Source of the DNA: Archangium violaceum
Lineage (GTDB): Bacteria > Myxococcota > Myxococcia > Myxococcales > Myxococcaceae
NCBI RefSeq assembly: GCF_016859125.1
Contig: NZ_CP069338.1
Location: 4,713,501 to 4,777,500 of the forward strand
DNA: 64,000 nt
Direction of reading: 5' to 3'
The translations under genes and the position numbers were made by a program. Numbering within the stretch: the stretch's first letter is position 1; the number at the start of each line of letters is the position of its first letter. The notes under the pieces were generated by a model. The model was given only the letters and a program-made list of their open reading frames with translations, had not been told where the DNA came from and searched no databases. This document shows positions 49,615 to 58,783 of the stretch, piece by piece.

Positions 49615-52600
49615 ATGTCCTTCGTTCCTGGCAACAAGGTCCGCTATCTCCCCCAGCCCGAGTGGGGCGTGGGTCATCTCATGGCGCTGCAGGACGCGGG
49701 CGCCAAGGCGCTCGTCCTCTTCCCGGCCCGGGAAGGGGAGCCGGTGCTGGTGTCGACCAAGGGCGGGGCCCTGGTGCCGTACGTGCTGACGAAGGGCGAG
49801 CCGGTGCAGACGGCCAAGGGCCGGCGCGCCACGGTGGTGGGCGAGGAGGAGGGCGGCCGGGGCCTGCGCCGCTACGTCATCCGCTACGCGGACACGGGCG
49901 AGGAGGACGAGATGCCCGAGTCCGAGGTGCACGCGCTCGCCCCGCGCTCGGATCTGCTCTCCACGCTGCGCGAGGGCCGGGTGGGGGAGGCGCGCGCCTT
50001 CACGCTGCGCAAGCAGGCGCTGGTGCTGGACGACGAGCGGCGCTGTGACGCGCTGGGCGCGCTGCTGGCCAGCCGGGTGATGGTGAAGCCGCACCAGGTG
50101 GGCGTGGTGCAGCGGGTGCTGAGCGCGCGCCGGCCGCGCTTCGTGCTCGCCGACGAGGTGGGCCTGGGCAAGACGATCGAAGCGGGCATGGTGTTCAGCG
50201 CCCTGCGGCTGTCGGGCCTGGCGCGGCGCGTGCTGGTGGTGGCGCCCAGCCACCTCACCGTGCAGTGGCTGGTGGAGCTCTTCCACAAGTTCAACCAGCT
50301 CTTCACGTTGATGGACTCGGAGCGCTACGCGCAGTCGCTCAAGGAGATGCCAGCGGTGTCCCCGTGGGCGCGCTTCCCGCTGGTGGTGACGAGCCTGGAG
50401 ATGCTCGCGCGCACCGGGGAGCACCGCGAGGCCGTGGCCGACGAGGGCGCCTTCTGGGACCTGGTCATCATCGACGAGGCGCACCACCTCAAGGGCGAGA
50501 AGGCCTTCGAGGCCGCCCAGGGCCTGGCCGCCAACAGCTGGGGCCTGCTGCTGCTCACGGCCACGCCCATGCAGTTGGACCCCGCCGAGTACCACGGGCT
50601 GCTCACGCTCATCGACGCGGCCACGGCGCCCACGGTGAAGGGCTTCGAGCAGCGGCTGGCGCGCCAGGAGGAGCTGAGCGCGGCGGTGCGCGGGCTGCTC
50701 GAGGGCAAGGACGCGGCGGGCGCGGTGAAGGCCCTGGCCGCGCGCTTCCCGGATGATCCGAAGCTGAAGTCGTTGAAGGAGCGCGACGCGTTGATGCAGC
50801 ACCTGTCGGAGACGTACAGCCTGTCCGACCGGCTGGTGCGCAACCGGCGCGCGGTGGTGGGTGGCTTCTCCACGCGCCGGCTGCACCGGCACCCGGTGAA
50901 GCTGTCCGCGCAGGAGCTCGAGACGCGGGATGCCGCCCTGGCCGCGCTCGCGTCCTCGAACCTGCGCGGCGCGCCCCTGGCCAACCTGCTGCGCCGGCTG
51001 GAGTCGAGCCCCGCGGCCTTCGGCGAGGCCCTGCGCACCAACAAGGCGCTGGCCGGCGTGGCGGGGAGCCTCAAGCTGCCCTCGCGCGACGCGAAGTTCG
51101 GCGCCTTCCAGGAGGTGCTGCGCGGTATCTGGGGCTCGGAGCCCAACGCCAAGGTGCTCGTCTTCACGGAGAGCCGGGACACCCTGGAGGCCCTGCGCGC
51201 GGAGCTGGGACGCGAGGGCGTCGAGGCGCTCGCCTACCATGGAGATCTGCCCATGGTGGAGAGGGATCGCCAGGTGGCGCGCTTCCGCGACCCCGAGGGC
51301 CCGAAGGTGCTGCTGTGCACGGAGGTGGGCGGCGAGGGCCGCAACTTCCAGTTCGCGCACCACCTGGTGCACTACGACCTGCCGTGGAGCCCGTCCACGG
51401 TGGAGCAGCGCATCGGCCGCCTGGACCGTATCGGCCAGAACCACCCGGTGGAGATCCACGTGTTCGACCCCGCGGGCACGCTGGCGTCGGACGTGCTGAT
51501 GCTGCTGGCGGACGCGGTGGGCGTGTTCGGCGAGACGGTGGGCGGCCTGGACGCGGTGCTGGAGGAGGTGGAGGACCGGCTCACGGAGCTGGCGCTGCTG
51601 CCGCGCGAGTCGCGCGTGGCGTACGCCGCGGAGCTGAAGGAGCGGGTGGAGGCGGCGCGGGCGCAGGTGAAGCGCGCGTATGATCCGCTGCTGGACATCC
51701 GCTCGTTCGACCGCGAGGCGGTGGCGCGGCTGGTGACGCGGGCCCAGGAGCGGATGGGCGTGGAGGCCGACGAGGACGAGGAGTCGAGCCTCGAGGAGGG
51801 CCTGTGGAGCGTGGCGCGCGACCTGGATGAGCGGCTCGAGGAGACGGTGACGGAGCTGGCGCGCCGGGTGGGCATCGGCGTGGACACGGACGAGCAGGTG
51901 GATGCGTTCCAGTGCGCCTTCCAGTTCGGCCACGCGCTGAAGGTGGAGGGCCTGCCGGGCATCGACATCAACGAGGACCGGACGGTGCTGGGCACCTTCT
52001 GGCGCGACACGGCGGTGGAGGCCGAGGAGCTGGAGTACTTCGCGACGGGCCACCCCATCGTCGAGGCGCTGTTCGGCTTCCTGCGGGACGGCCCGTACGG
52101 GCGCAGCGGGGCGCGCTTCATCGAGAAGCGCGGGCCGATGAAGGCCAAGGGCCTGGAGCTGCTCTACCACGTGCAGCTGCCGGAGCCGGAGGACACCTCG
52201 CCGGGCGCGCGCGTGCCGAGCCGTCAGCTCGCCCGCTTCCTGGAGCGCACGCTGGTGCACGTGGCGGTGGTGGAGGGCCCCACGGGGCCGAAGGCGGACC
52301 CGGCGGTGCTGTCCGCGCTGGAGGCCGAGGGCAAGCCGCTCAAGGGCGACGAGCTGCTGCGCGTCTTCCCGGGCTTCGGTGCGTTCGTGGAGCAGGGCGT
52401 GCCGGTGGCCCAGAAGGCCGCCGAGGCGGAGATGGCGAAGCTGCAGGCGCGGGCACGCAAGGCGATTGAAGCCGAGCGTGACGCGGCGCTGGAGCGGATG
52501 AAGCTGTCGCTGACGCACCAGGGGTTGGAGGAGAAGGCGGTGGAGTCGCAGCTCGCCGCCGAGCAGCTGCATTACGATCGGCTGCTGAAGGCGCTGTCGG

Positions 52601-52650
52601 GCGCGAAGGTGGTGCTCGACTCGGCCTGCGGCTTCGTCATCAACCGCTGA
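49615..52650 (+). CDS. SNF2/RapA-like helicase
   Basis: A 1011-residue Superfamily 2 ATPase. Residues 1-120 hold beta-rich regions (GNKVRYLPQPEWGVGHLMAL). Walker A ADEVGLGKTIEAGM lies near 178, DEAHH near 286, and the second RecA domain has GGEGRNFQFAHHLVHYDLPW and EQRIGRLDRIGQN. The long C-terminus (residues 640-1011) is mostly helical and matches the RapA/HepA layout, which acts on stalled or post-termination RNA polymerase. The start is uncertain: ATG 49570 in the same frame is also possible. No methylase or nuclease is adjacent, so phage defence is not supported. Confidence 0.88.
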   Translation: MSFVPGNKVRYLPQPEWGVGHLMALQDAGAKALVLFPAREGEPVLVSTKGGALVPYVLTKGEPVQTAKGRRATVVGEEEGGRGLRRYVIRYADTGEEDEMPESEVHALAPRSDLLSTLREGRVGEARAFTLRKQALVLDDERRCDALGALLASRVMVKPHQVGVVQRVLSARRPRFVLADEVGLGKTIEAGMVFSALRLSGLARRVLVVAPSHLTVQWLVELFHKFNQLFTLMDSERYAQSLKEMPAVSPWARFPLVVTSLEMLARTGEHREAVADEGAFWDLVIIDEAHHLKGEKAFEAAQGLAANSWGLLLLTATPMQLDPAEYHGLLTLIDAATAPTVKGFEQRLARQEELSAAVRGLLEGKDAAGAVKALAARFPDDPKLKSLKERDALMQHLSETYSLSDRLVRNRRAVVGGFSTRRLHRHPVKLSAQELETRDAALAALASSNLRGAPLANLLRRLESSPAAFGEALRTNKALAGVAGSLKLPSRDAKFGAFQEVLRGIWGSEPNAKVLVFTESRDTLEALRAELGREGVEALAYHGDLPMVERDRQVARFRDPEGPKVLLCTEVGGEGRNFQFAHHLVHYDLPWSPSTVEQRIGRLDRIGQNHPVEIHVFDPAGTLASDVLMLLADAVGVFGETVGGLDAVLEEVEDRLTELALLPRESRVAYAAELKERVEAARAQVKRAYDPLLDIRSFDREAVARLVTRAQERMGVEADEDEESSLEEGLWSVARDLDERLEETVTELARRVGIGVDTDEQVDAFQCAFQFGHALKVEGLPGIDINEDRTVLGTFWRDTAVEAEELEYFATGHPIVEALFGFLRDGPYGRSGARFIEKRGPMKAKGLELLYHVQLPEPEDTSPGARVPSRQLARFLERTLVHVAVVEGPTGPKADPAVLSALEAEGKPLKGDELLRVFPGFGAFVEQGVPVAQKAAEAEMAKLQARARKAIEAERDAALERMKLSLTHQGLEEKAVESQLAAEQLHYDRLLKALSGAKVVLDSACGFVINR

Positions 52651-52684
52651 GTCCAGGGCGGGGGCCACGGGTTCAACCTGGGGC

Positions 52685-52728
52685 CCTCGATACCCTCACC
52701 CCGTCCCTCTCCCAGGGGGAGAGGGGTG
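52685..52728. repeat. GC-rich palindromic intergenic repeat
   Basis: GATACCCTCACCCCGTCCCT followed by CTCCCAGGGGGAGAGGGG. The upstream GGGTTCAACCTGGG resembles the 24.3-kb copy. It lies between the convergent helicase and the 190-residue gene. Confidence 0.85.
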
Positions 52729-52737
52729 GTTGGTTGC

Positions 52738-53310
52738 TCAGACTCGCAGCTTCTCGCGCAGCGCCTTCGCCCGGCCCTGCATGTCCGGGTCCAGGCTCGT
52801 GAGCTCGATGCCCTTGAGCCGCTGGTCCAGGCTCTTGGGCACCTTCGTCTTCACCAACTTGCCCTCGGCCTCCAGCCCCTCCAGCTTGCCGAGTGCCTTG
52901 TCGACGATGCGCTCGCGCGGATGGCCCAGCAGGCTGTCCAGGAAGTACGGGTCCTCGGGCAGCTCGGGGTACTTCTCCAGGTACTCCACCACCCCCGTGG
53001 CCCAGGCGCGCGGGTCCTCGGCGGACTCCATCAGCTTCTGCATCGCCTGCTTCTGGGCCTTGCGCTTGCCCTCGGGGTCGAAGGTCTTCGCCAGACCCTC
53101 GGGCAGCTCGCCGCCCGTGAAGAGCGCGTCCGCGGCCGCCTTGTACTTCTGATAGGACGCGCTGCGCTCGATGCGCTGCTGCGCCGGGTCGTCCTGCCGG
53201 GAGGTGTGGCCGCGTCCCTTGCCGCGTGATGCGTCGATCTCCCGCCAGCTCTTCGTCCGCTTTCCGGAGAAGCCCCCACCGCCCCGATCGTCGTCCTTGT
53301 CACGTGCCAT
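52738..53310 (-). CDS. Conserved hypothetical protein, charged
   Basis: A 190-residue cytoplasmic protein. The first 50 residues are Lys/Arg/Asp/Gly-rich and likely disordered; the rest is helical with ELPEGLAKTFDPEGKRKAQK and LDSLLGHPRERIVDKALGKL. No family is recognised. The start lies three bases after the stop of the upstream 254-residue gene, so they are cotranscribed. It converges on the RapA-like helicase. The unusual composition suggests an RNA or protein binding role, but nothing supports this directly. Confidence 0.7.
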   Translation of the reverse strand: MARDKDDDRGGGGFSGKRTKSWREIDASRGKGRGHTSRQDDPAQQRIERSASYQKYKAAADALFTGGELPEGLAKTFDPEGKRKAQKQAMQKLMESAEDPRAWATGVVEYLEKYPELPEDPYFLDSLLGHPRERIVDKALGKLEGLEAEGKLVKTKVPKSLDQRLKGIELTSLDPDMQGRAKALREKLRV

Positions 53311-53313
53311 TCG

Positions 53314-54078
53314 TCATTTTCCCTTCCGAGCACTCCACAGCGCCGTCATGCCGCGCTTCACCAGGGGGCGGACCTTCGCCAGCTCCTCGGGTGTCAGGGG
53401 GTGCTCCTCGTCCTGCTCCGCCTCGAATAGCGCCTCGTCCGCGTACGCGGCGAGGGCCGTGGGCACTGGCGAAGCCTCCGTGCCCGGGTCCTCCATCGCC
53501 TTGGGCGCCACGCTCGCCAGCCCCTGCGGCCAACCGAGCTCCAACATGGCGTGCAGCTCGAAGAGCAGGTGGCGGGCGACACCGTATCCTTCGTCCGTGA
53601 GCCCCGCGTCGTCAAGCGCGCCCAGCAGGGCGTCCTGCTTGTTTTCGAACGCATCGTGCAGCCGCGTGCGCGCCTTCTCGTCGTCTTCCAGATAACGCCA
53701 GGCCGCCTCCACGAATGCCGTGTCCGGCTCTCCCGGGGCGAAGGGCCTGGGGGGCTCCACCTTCTGCTTCTTGGGCCGCGGGGGCCGGGGACCGTCCTCC
53801 AGCCGCACGGATTTGCCTTCCTCCACCAGGTCCCACAGGCCCAGCAGGTTCTGGAAGAGGCGGCGCGCCAGCTCCGGGGACTCGAAGCGCGGCTCCTGCT
53901 CGAAGAGGCCGGGAATCACCTCCTGCGAGGAGCGGCCCTCGGCGTGGGCCTGCCGCATGTGCGCCAGCACCGTGAGGCTGTCATGCGAGGTGCCCGCGAG
54001 CTGCAACAGCCCATCGAGCACCTGCGCGCCCTCGAAGTGGCGGACGAACTCCATCTGTTTGGAACGGGAGCGACTCAT
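53314..54078 (-). CDS. Conserved hypothetical protein
   Basis: A 254-residue protein without signal peptide or membrane helices. The N-terminal region is helical (MEFVRHFEGAQVLDGLLQL), the middle has a Pro/Lys-rich linker (RPPRPKKQKVEPPRPF) and the C-terminal half is helical with repeated acidic segments. I do not recognise a family. It forms a two-gene operon with the downstream charged protein (three-base gap). Function unknown. Confidence 0.65.
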   Translation of the reverse strand: MSRSRSKQMEFVRHFEGAQVLDGLLQLAGTSHDSLTVLAHMRQAHAEGRSSQEVIPGLFEQEPRFESPELARRLFQNLLGLWDLVEEGKSVRLEDGPRPPRPKKQKVEPPRPFAPGEPDTAFVEAAWRYLEDDEKARTRLHDAFENKQDALLGALDDAGLTDEGYGVARHLLFELHAMLELGWPQGLASVAPKAMEDPGTEASPVPTALAAYADEALFEAEQDEEHPLTPEELAKVRPLVKRGMTALWSARKGK

Positions 54079-54124
54079 GGGGTACGCACCGTAGCGCCCG
54101 GACGCCGGAGAGGCACGTGGCTCA

Positions 54125-54373
54125 TCACGTGGCTCTTCGAGGGGGTGCCCGCTCGCCCATCAGTTCGTCCTGGTGCTCCTTGGGGTTGGTGGGCCATTGG
54201 TAGTCCTCCGGCACGTGGCCTCCGCCCTGCTGGGCCGTGCCTATCCAGCTCACGTCCGGGAAGCGCGGGTCGTAGCCCTCGCCCCGGGGCTCCGGCTCGT
54301 CCGTCACCTCCGTGCGGTTGGCGGGCACCACGAAGGGGGCTTCGATGGGTTTCTTGGGGTAGATGATGGCCAT
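54125..54373 (-). CDS. Small hypothetical protein (82 aa)
   Basis: An 82-residue, Pro-rich soluble protein (MAIIYPKKPIEAPFVVP). It has a strong AGGAGG Shine-Dalgarno nine bases before the ATG, which supports translation. No motif is recognised. It lies 46 bp upstream of the two-gene hypothetical operon on the same strand and divergent from the next gene. Confidence 0.65.
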   Translation of the reverse strand: MAIIYPKKPIEAPFVVPANRTEVTDEPEPRGEGYDPRFPDVSWIGTAQQGGGHVPEDYQWPTNPKEHQDELMGERAPPRRAT

Positions 54374-54513
54374 GAAGGGGGTTCCTCCTGAGGAACCATA
54401 GGAACGCCGCCGCCCCGTGGCCCGGGCCGCTCCGGGGGGACCGGCCAGGGAGACAGTGGCATGCCCGAGCCCTTCCGTTTCCGCCCCCGAGACCCTAGGC
54501 TGGTGCCCCGCAC

Positions 54514-55152
54514 ATGAGCGAACCGTCGTCGGAGAGAGTGAAGGCCGCGGTCCTGGCGCTGTACGAGGCTCGCCCGGTGGAGGGGCCTCCCGGGGATGAC
54601 GGCCAGCGCTCCGTCTGGCACCTGTCCCCCCAGGGCGCGGAGCTGCTCTCCTTCGTCGACCGGGAAGGGCGCGTGCAACGCCAGGAGCTGACGCTGCTGG
54701 GCGAGCACTGCGTCTGGATGAGCGGCGTGGGCCTGCGCACCGGACGTGTGGAGCAGGTGGGCGCCGCGCGCACGGAGGAGAGCGTCGTCCACCCGGACGC
54801 CCAGCCCGTCCCCGCCCGGATGCTGCGCGCCGCGCTCGCCCTCGAGGACTACCAGGGAGAGGACCGCTACATCCTCCACATCCAGCGCGTGCTCGCGCTC
54901 GCGCGTCAGGGCCTCGTGCTCGCCGGAGGCGCCGCCAGCGTCACGTCAGCGCCCCCCGCTCCCGCCGCTCCGGCTCCCGTGTCCACGCCCCAGGCGTCGG
55001 CTCCCGTGGCCGGGACGTCGCCCTCGCTGCCCACCCCCGCCCCCGTCGACCCCATCATGCTCAGCAGGCAGAGGACGGAGGGGCTGACCATGCTCATCGT
55101 CCTCGGGCTGGGGCTCCTGGTGGGCGTGGCGCTGCTGCTCTGGTTGATCTAA
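54514..55152 (+). CDS. C-terminally anchored hypothetical protein
   Basis: A 212-residue protein. Residues 1-140 are a soluble region with alternating strands and helices (VWHLSPQGAELLSFV). A Pro/Ala/Ser-rich linker follows (residues 150-180), and the last 20 residues are a transmembrane helix, giving a tail-anchored arrangement with the domain probably in the cytoplasm. No family is recognised. It converges on the next gene with a 30-bp gap. Confidence 0.65.
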   Translation: MSEPSSERVKAAVLALYEARPVEGPPGDDGQRSVWHLSPQGAELLSFVDREGRVQRQELTLLGEHCVWMSGVGLRTGRVEQVGAARTEESVVHPDAQPVPARMLRAALALEDYQGEDRYILHIQRVLALARQGLVLAGGAASVTSAPPAPAAPAPVSTPQASAPVAGTSPSLPTPAPVDPIMLSRQRTEGLTMLIVLGLGLLVGVALLLWLI

Positions 55153-55182
55153 GGACTCCGGGGGCCCGGGCGGTCCACGTCC

Positions 55183-56148
55183 TCACTGCTCGGCCCGGAT
55201 GACGGGGACCGGGGAATAGGGCCGGGCCCGGGTCGCGACCGAGCGCGCGTTCGCCAGGTTGGGGCGCACCATCCCCGGCAGCAGGGCGCGCGAGACGCCC
55301 GCCTCCCGGACACTCGCGGCGGCGAGCTGCATCGGGCGTGAATCCAGTATCAGGATGATCGCGGTGAGCGCCATGAGGAGGAGGCTCCCCATCCACCGGC
55401 GCACGGTCTCCGGGCGGAGGAAGAAACGCCAGCCGATGAGCGCGGAGGCCAGGACGGCCAGGGCGACCAGGGAGGCCGAGCGCAGCTCCTGCATCCACTC
55501 GAGCTTCTCGATGCCCTGGGTGACGAGCCCGGCCTGTGCCTCCGGGGGTCGCGTGGCCAGGGGGGTGAGCAGCTCGAAGAGGTGATGGGCCTCGAGCGCC
55601 ACCAGCAGCGCAAGGCTCCCCAGCATCAGGCTCAGCGCGACGCCCAGCGGGATTCCGGCGCCCTCTCCCCTGCGCACGGCCCGCGCGCGCAGCAGCACGA
55701 GCCCCACCGCCACGCAGACCAGCAGCGCCGCGCTCATCCAGGCGCCCAACAGGCGCGTCACCATCGCCTCGCCCGTGCCCGCGACGAGCGCCGTGAGCGC
55801 CCTCTCGCCGCTCGCGTCCGGCAGTGCCGCCAGCACCTTCTCCATTGCCTCCTGCGTGCCGGCGATGCCCAGCAGCCACGGCAGCGTGGCGAGCCCCACC
55901 AGCACCACCAGGGGCGCCTGCCGCCCCGAGGGGCTCCGGCCCAGCAACGCCGAGAGCATGAACATCACCCCCAGCACCGCCACCACCATCAGCAGGCTGT
56001 AGGGCCCCGCCGCGCCCACCATGCGCCACACCGTGGCCCGGCCCCCGACGAACGAGATGAAGGCGAGACCGGCTCCTCCCACCGCCACCAGAGGCAAGGG
56101 GGCGAGCAGCAGTCCAGGAAGGGTGTTCAGCCGGGTGGGGAACAGCAT
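55183..56148 (-). CDS. Polytopic membrane protein, unknown function
   Basis: A 321-residue protein with about seven hydrophobic helices, including LLLAPLPLVAVGGAGLAFIS near the start, LLMVVAVLGVMFMLSALLG and LLVCVAVGLVLLRARAV. The C-terminal 60 residues are soluble. There are no recognised motifs or catalytic residues. It lies downstream of the ABC exporter on the same strand (141-bp gap), so cotranscription is possible. Family not identified. Confidence 0.65.
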   Translation of the reverse strand: MLFPTRLNTLPGLLLAPLPLVAVGGAGLAFISFVGGRATVWRMVGAAGPYSLLMVVAVLGVMFMLSALLGRSPSGRQAPLVVLVGLATLPWLLGIAGTQEAMEKVLAALPDASGERALTALVAGTGEAMVTRLLGAWMSAALLVCVAVGLVLLRARAVRRGEGAGIPLGVALSLMLGSLALLVALEAHHLFELLTPLATRPPEAQAGLVTQGIEKLEWMQELRSASLVALAVLASALIGWRFFLRPETVRRWMGSLLLMALTAIILILDSRPMQLAAASVREAGVSRALLPGMVRPNLANARSVATRARPYSPVPVIRAEQ

Positions 56149-56289
56149 GGTGGAAAGAGTATACAGTCCCCACCAGGATTTCTGGAATTTGCCCTTTGGT
56201 GCGGATTGCTTGATTGGCCGTGAACGAAATGAACGGCCGTCAGGTTGGAGGACAGGCGGGAGGGCAGGCGGCCAGTCGCTGGTTGGCTG

Positions 56290-58053
56290 TCAGGCGGCGA
56301 CGGCGCCCGCGCCGAGGAGCTGGGCGTAACGGCCCCCGCGGGCGGAGAGCTCCGCGTGGGTGCCCGCCTCCACCACCCGGCCGGCTTCCAGGACGACGAT
56401 GAGGTCCGCGTCGCGCACGGTGGAGAGCCGGTGGGCGATGACGAGCACCGTGCGTCCCTTCATCAGCGCCGCCAGGCCCGCGCCCACCGCGGCCTCGCTC
56501 TGGGCATCCAATGCGCTGGTGGGCTCGTCCAGCAACAACACCGAGGGGCGGCGCAGGAAGGCCCTGGCGAGCACGAGGCGCTGCCGCTGTCCGCCGGACA
56601 GACGCGCGCCGCGCTCGCCCACCGGCTCGTCGAGTCCGCCGGGCAGGGCGCGCACGAAGTCCTCGGCGTGGGCCAGCCGCAGGGCCTCCCAGATGTCCGC
56701 GTCGGTGGCCTCGGGCCGGGCCAGCAGCAGGTTGTGCCGCACGCTGCCCGAGAAGAGCACCGGCTCCTGCGGCACCCACGCCATCTGTGCGCGCACGCTG
56801 GACTGCTGGAGCGCGGACAGCGGCGTGCCGTCCCAGCGCACCGTGCCGCCGCTCGGGGGCATGAAGCCCAGCAGCACGGAGAAGAGCGTCGTCTTGCCCG
56901 CGCCCGAGGAGCCCACGAGCGCCACCCTCGCGCCCGCGGGCACCGTGAGGTCCACGCCGCGCAGCGCCTCGCGGCCGTCGGGGTACGTGGCGCGCACGCC
57001 CTCGAGCGTCAGCGCCTGGGTGAGGGGCCCGGCCTGCCCGCCCTCGTCCGGTGGCACCGGCGCGTCCGCCATGGCGAAGAGGCGCTCGGCGGCGACCAGC
57101 CCGGTGAGCACCTGCGAGAGCGTGCCGCTGAGCGACTTCACCGGCTGGTAGAGCAGCAGCGTCGCGGCGATGAAGGACAGCAGCCGTCCGGAGAGCGATG
57201 GGTCTCCCGAGATGGCGCGAGCGCCCCAGGACACCGCCACCGCCGCGCCCAGAATCCCCATCACCTCCACCGTGGGGCTGTAGGCGCCGCGCAGGAAGAG
57301 CGAGCGGCGCATCTCCCCGAGGTAGCGCGCCGACTCGGCCTCGAAGGCCTCCAGCGCCCGGGGCGCGCCCCCGTAGGCCTGCACCACGGGCAGCGCCTGC
57401 AGCTGCTCCCCGGTGAGCGCGGTGAGGGCACCCAGGCTCGTCTGCGAGCGGTTGGCCACCTTCTTCAGCGAGCGCGCGAAGCTGCGCACCGGCAGCACCG
57501 TGAGCGGCATCACCACGAAGGTGAGCAGGAAGAGCTTCGCGTCGATGAGCAGGCAGGTGGTGAGCAGCGCGAGGATTTGAAGCCCGTCCCTCACGTACGA
57601 GGACAGCGCCTGCGTCACCGCGAACTCCACCAGGGGCACGTCCGCGGTGAAGCGGGTGAGCAGCTCGCCCGAGTGCTGCCGCTCGAAGAACGCGGGGGGC
57701 TGGGCGAGCAGCCGCGAGTACAGGAAGGCCCGCAGGTCCGCCATCACCCGCTGCCCCAGCCGCTGCATCCACCCGCCCTGGAGGAAGCCCGCCGTCGCCT
57801 TCACCGCCGCCACCGCCACCACGAGCAGCGGCAGCACGCCGAGCATGCGCGCTCCGGGCAGCGTGAGGCCGGCGAGCTCCACCGGCTTCCCCGTGAGGAC
57901 GGCGCGCAGCAGCGGACCCACCAGGAAGGCGTAGGCGGACGTGGCGCCAGCGGCGACGAGCGAGGCCGCCAGGCCGGCCAGCAACAGGCTCCGGTAGGGG
58001 CGGACATAGCCCAGCAGGCGGGGATAGACGTTCGGGGATGGTCGAGGGGCCAC
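56290..58053 (-). CDS. MsbA-like ABC exporter (fused membrane and ATPase)
   Basis: A 587-residue half-transporter. Six membrane helices fill residues 20-320 with a typical intracellular helix segment (SGELLTRFTADVPLVEFAV). The ATPase has GSSGAGKTT Walker A, Q-loop VPQEPVLF, LSGGQRQRL signature and LLLDEPTSALD Walker B, and IAHRLSTVRDAD carries the switch His. It should work as a homodimer to export lipids or small molecules; lipid A core flippase is possible, but msbA assignment is not certain. It is divergent from the 58.2-kb gene. Confidence 0.92.
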   Translation of the reverse strand: MAPRPSPNVYPRLLGYVRPYRSLLLAGLAASLVAAGATSAYAFLVGPLLRAVLTGKPVELAGLTLPGARMLGVLPLLVVAVAAVKATAGFLQGGWMQRLGQRVMADLRAFLYSRLLAQPPAFFERQHSGELLTRFTADVPLVEFAVTQALSSYVRDGLQILALLTTCLLIDAKLFLLTFVVMPLTVLPVRSFARSLKKVANRSQTSLGALTALTGEQLQALPVVQAYGGAPRALEAFEAESARYLGEMRRSLFLRGAYSPTVEVMGILGAAVAVSWGARAISGDPSLSGRLLSFIAATLLLYQPVKSLSGTLSQVLTGLVAAERLFAMADAPVPPDEGGQAGPLTQALTLEGVRATYPDGREALRGVDLTVPAGARVALVGSSGAGKTTLFSVLLGFMPPSGGTVRWDGTPLSALQQSSVRAQMAWVPQEPVLFSGSVRHNLLLARPEATDADIWEALRLAHAEDFVRALPGGLDEPVGERGARLSGGQRQRLVLARAFLRRPSVLLLDEPTSALDAQSEAAVGAGLAALMKGRTVLVIAHRLSTVRDADLIVVLEAGRVVEAGTHAELSARGGRYAQLLGAGAVAA

Positions 58054-58192
58054 GGCGAAGCGTGCACTCTCTCACCGTGTGAGCTGTACGGCAAAGCCTG
58101 ATGCCCGCCCGCCTGCTGTGCTGCCCGACAGGTGGTCCATGTAGGCCCTTTCATTGCTCCAACGGGAAGGGGCGGACAGGTTTTCGCTAGCC

Positions 58193-58639
58193 ATGGACAA
58201 CACCAACACGGGGAAAGAGGCGCTGTTCAGTCCGGGCTGTGAGCCGGTGGTCGAGGATGAAGAGCGTCGCCGGCTCCTGTGGCTGATGGCGGAGTACTTC
58301 CGAACCATCGGCTGCACGGACATCAAAGCCCGGCTGCCCGGCTTCATGCCACCGCCCGTTCTCTCGGGCACCATCGAGGACCATCGGCCGGACTTCACCT
58401 GCCGTCAGTCCGACTCGGGGCGAACACCCATCATCCTGGAGATCGTCACGCCCAGCATGGTGGAGGACCCCACCACGGAGAACCGCTGGAGCCTGTTGTC
58501 CAGCGCGGCGAAGCTCTACAACGCGGAGCTGCACTTCGTGGTGCCCAAGTGGGCCTCGAGCCGGGGAGCGATCGATCCGGTGCTCAAGCGGCGGCTGGCT
58601 CGCATGGAGCTGACGGCCAACCGGGTCTGGACGGTCTGA
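58193..58639 (+). CDS. Conserved hypothetical, nuclease-fold-like
   Basis: A 148-residue cytoplasmic protein. The central part has DHRPDFTCRQ followed by TPIILEIVTPSM: a PD...ExV pattern reminiscent of PD-(D/E)xK nucleases in which the Lys is replaced, plus LYNAELHFVVPKW as a likely fourth strand. This makes an inactive or divergent restriction-endonuclease-like fold possible, not proven. The ATG at 58193 is preferred to the upstream 58154 start. A hairpin lies 30 bp after the stop. Confidence 0.6.
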   Translation: MDNTNTGKEALFSPGCEPVVEDEERRRLLWLMAEYFRTIGCTDIKARLPGFMPPPVLSGTIEDHRPDFTCRQSDSGRTPIILEIVTPSMVEDPTTENRWSLLSSAAKLYNAELHFVVPKWASSRGAIDPVLKRRLARMELTANRVWTV

Positions 58640-58668
58640 GCCGCTCGTCATGGAATGTTCGAACCCGG

Positions 58669-58696
58669 AGGCCCGCCCCTGAACTGGGGCGGGCCT
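58669..58696 (+). terminator. Hairpin after the 58.2-kb gene, possible terminator
   Basis: An 11-bp perfect stem AGGCCCGCCCC/GGGGCGGGCCT with loop TGAACT. No T-tract follows, so Rho-independent termination is uncertain. Confidence 0.55.
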
Positions 58697-58699
58697 GGA

Positions 58700-58727
58700 T
58701 TGCCGGGCCTCTCGCCTGCGTTATAGT
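58700..58727 (+). promoter_or_regulatory. Putative dnaJ promoter
   Basis: TTGCCG (58700-58705) and TATAGT (58722-58727) with a 16-bp spacer, 57 bp before the dnaJ ATG. It fits a sigma70-type promoter. No CIRCE or heat-shock sigma site is obvious. Confidence 0.45.
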
Positions 58728-58783
58728 GGTTCCGAAGATTACGCGGACGTAGAAAGTCCAATAAATCCAGGGGTTTGAACGCA

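Noticed and set aside
49615-52650. SNF2 helicase as part of a phage-defence system
   Set aside because: No methylase, nuclease or other defence gene is adjacent, and the layout matches RapA.
49405-52668. A 1087-codon open frame antisense to the RapA-like helicase
   Set aside because: Shadow of the helicase frame, no motifs.
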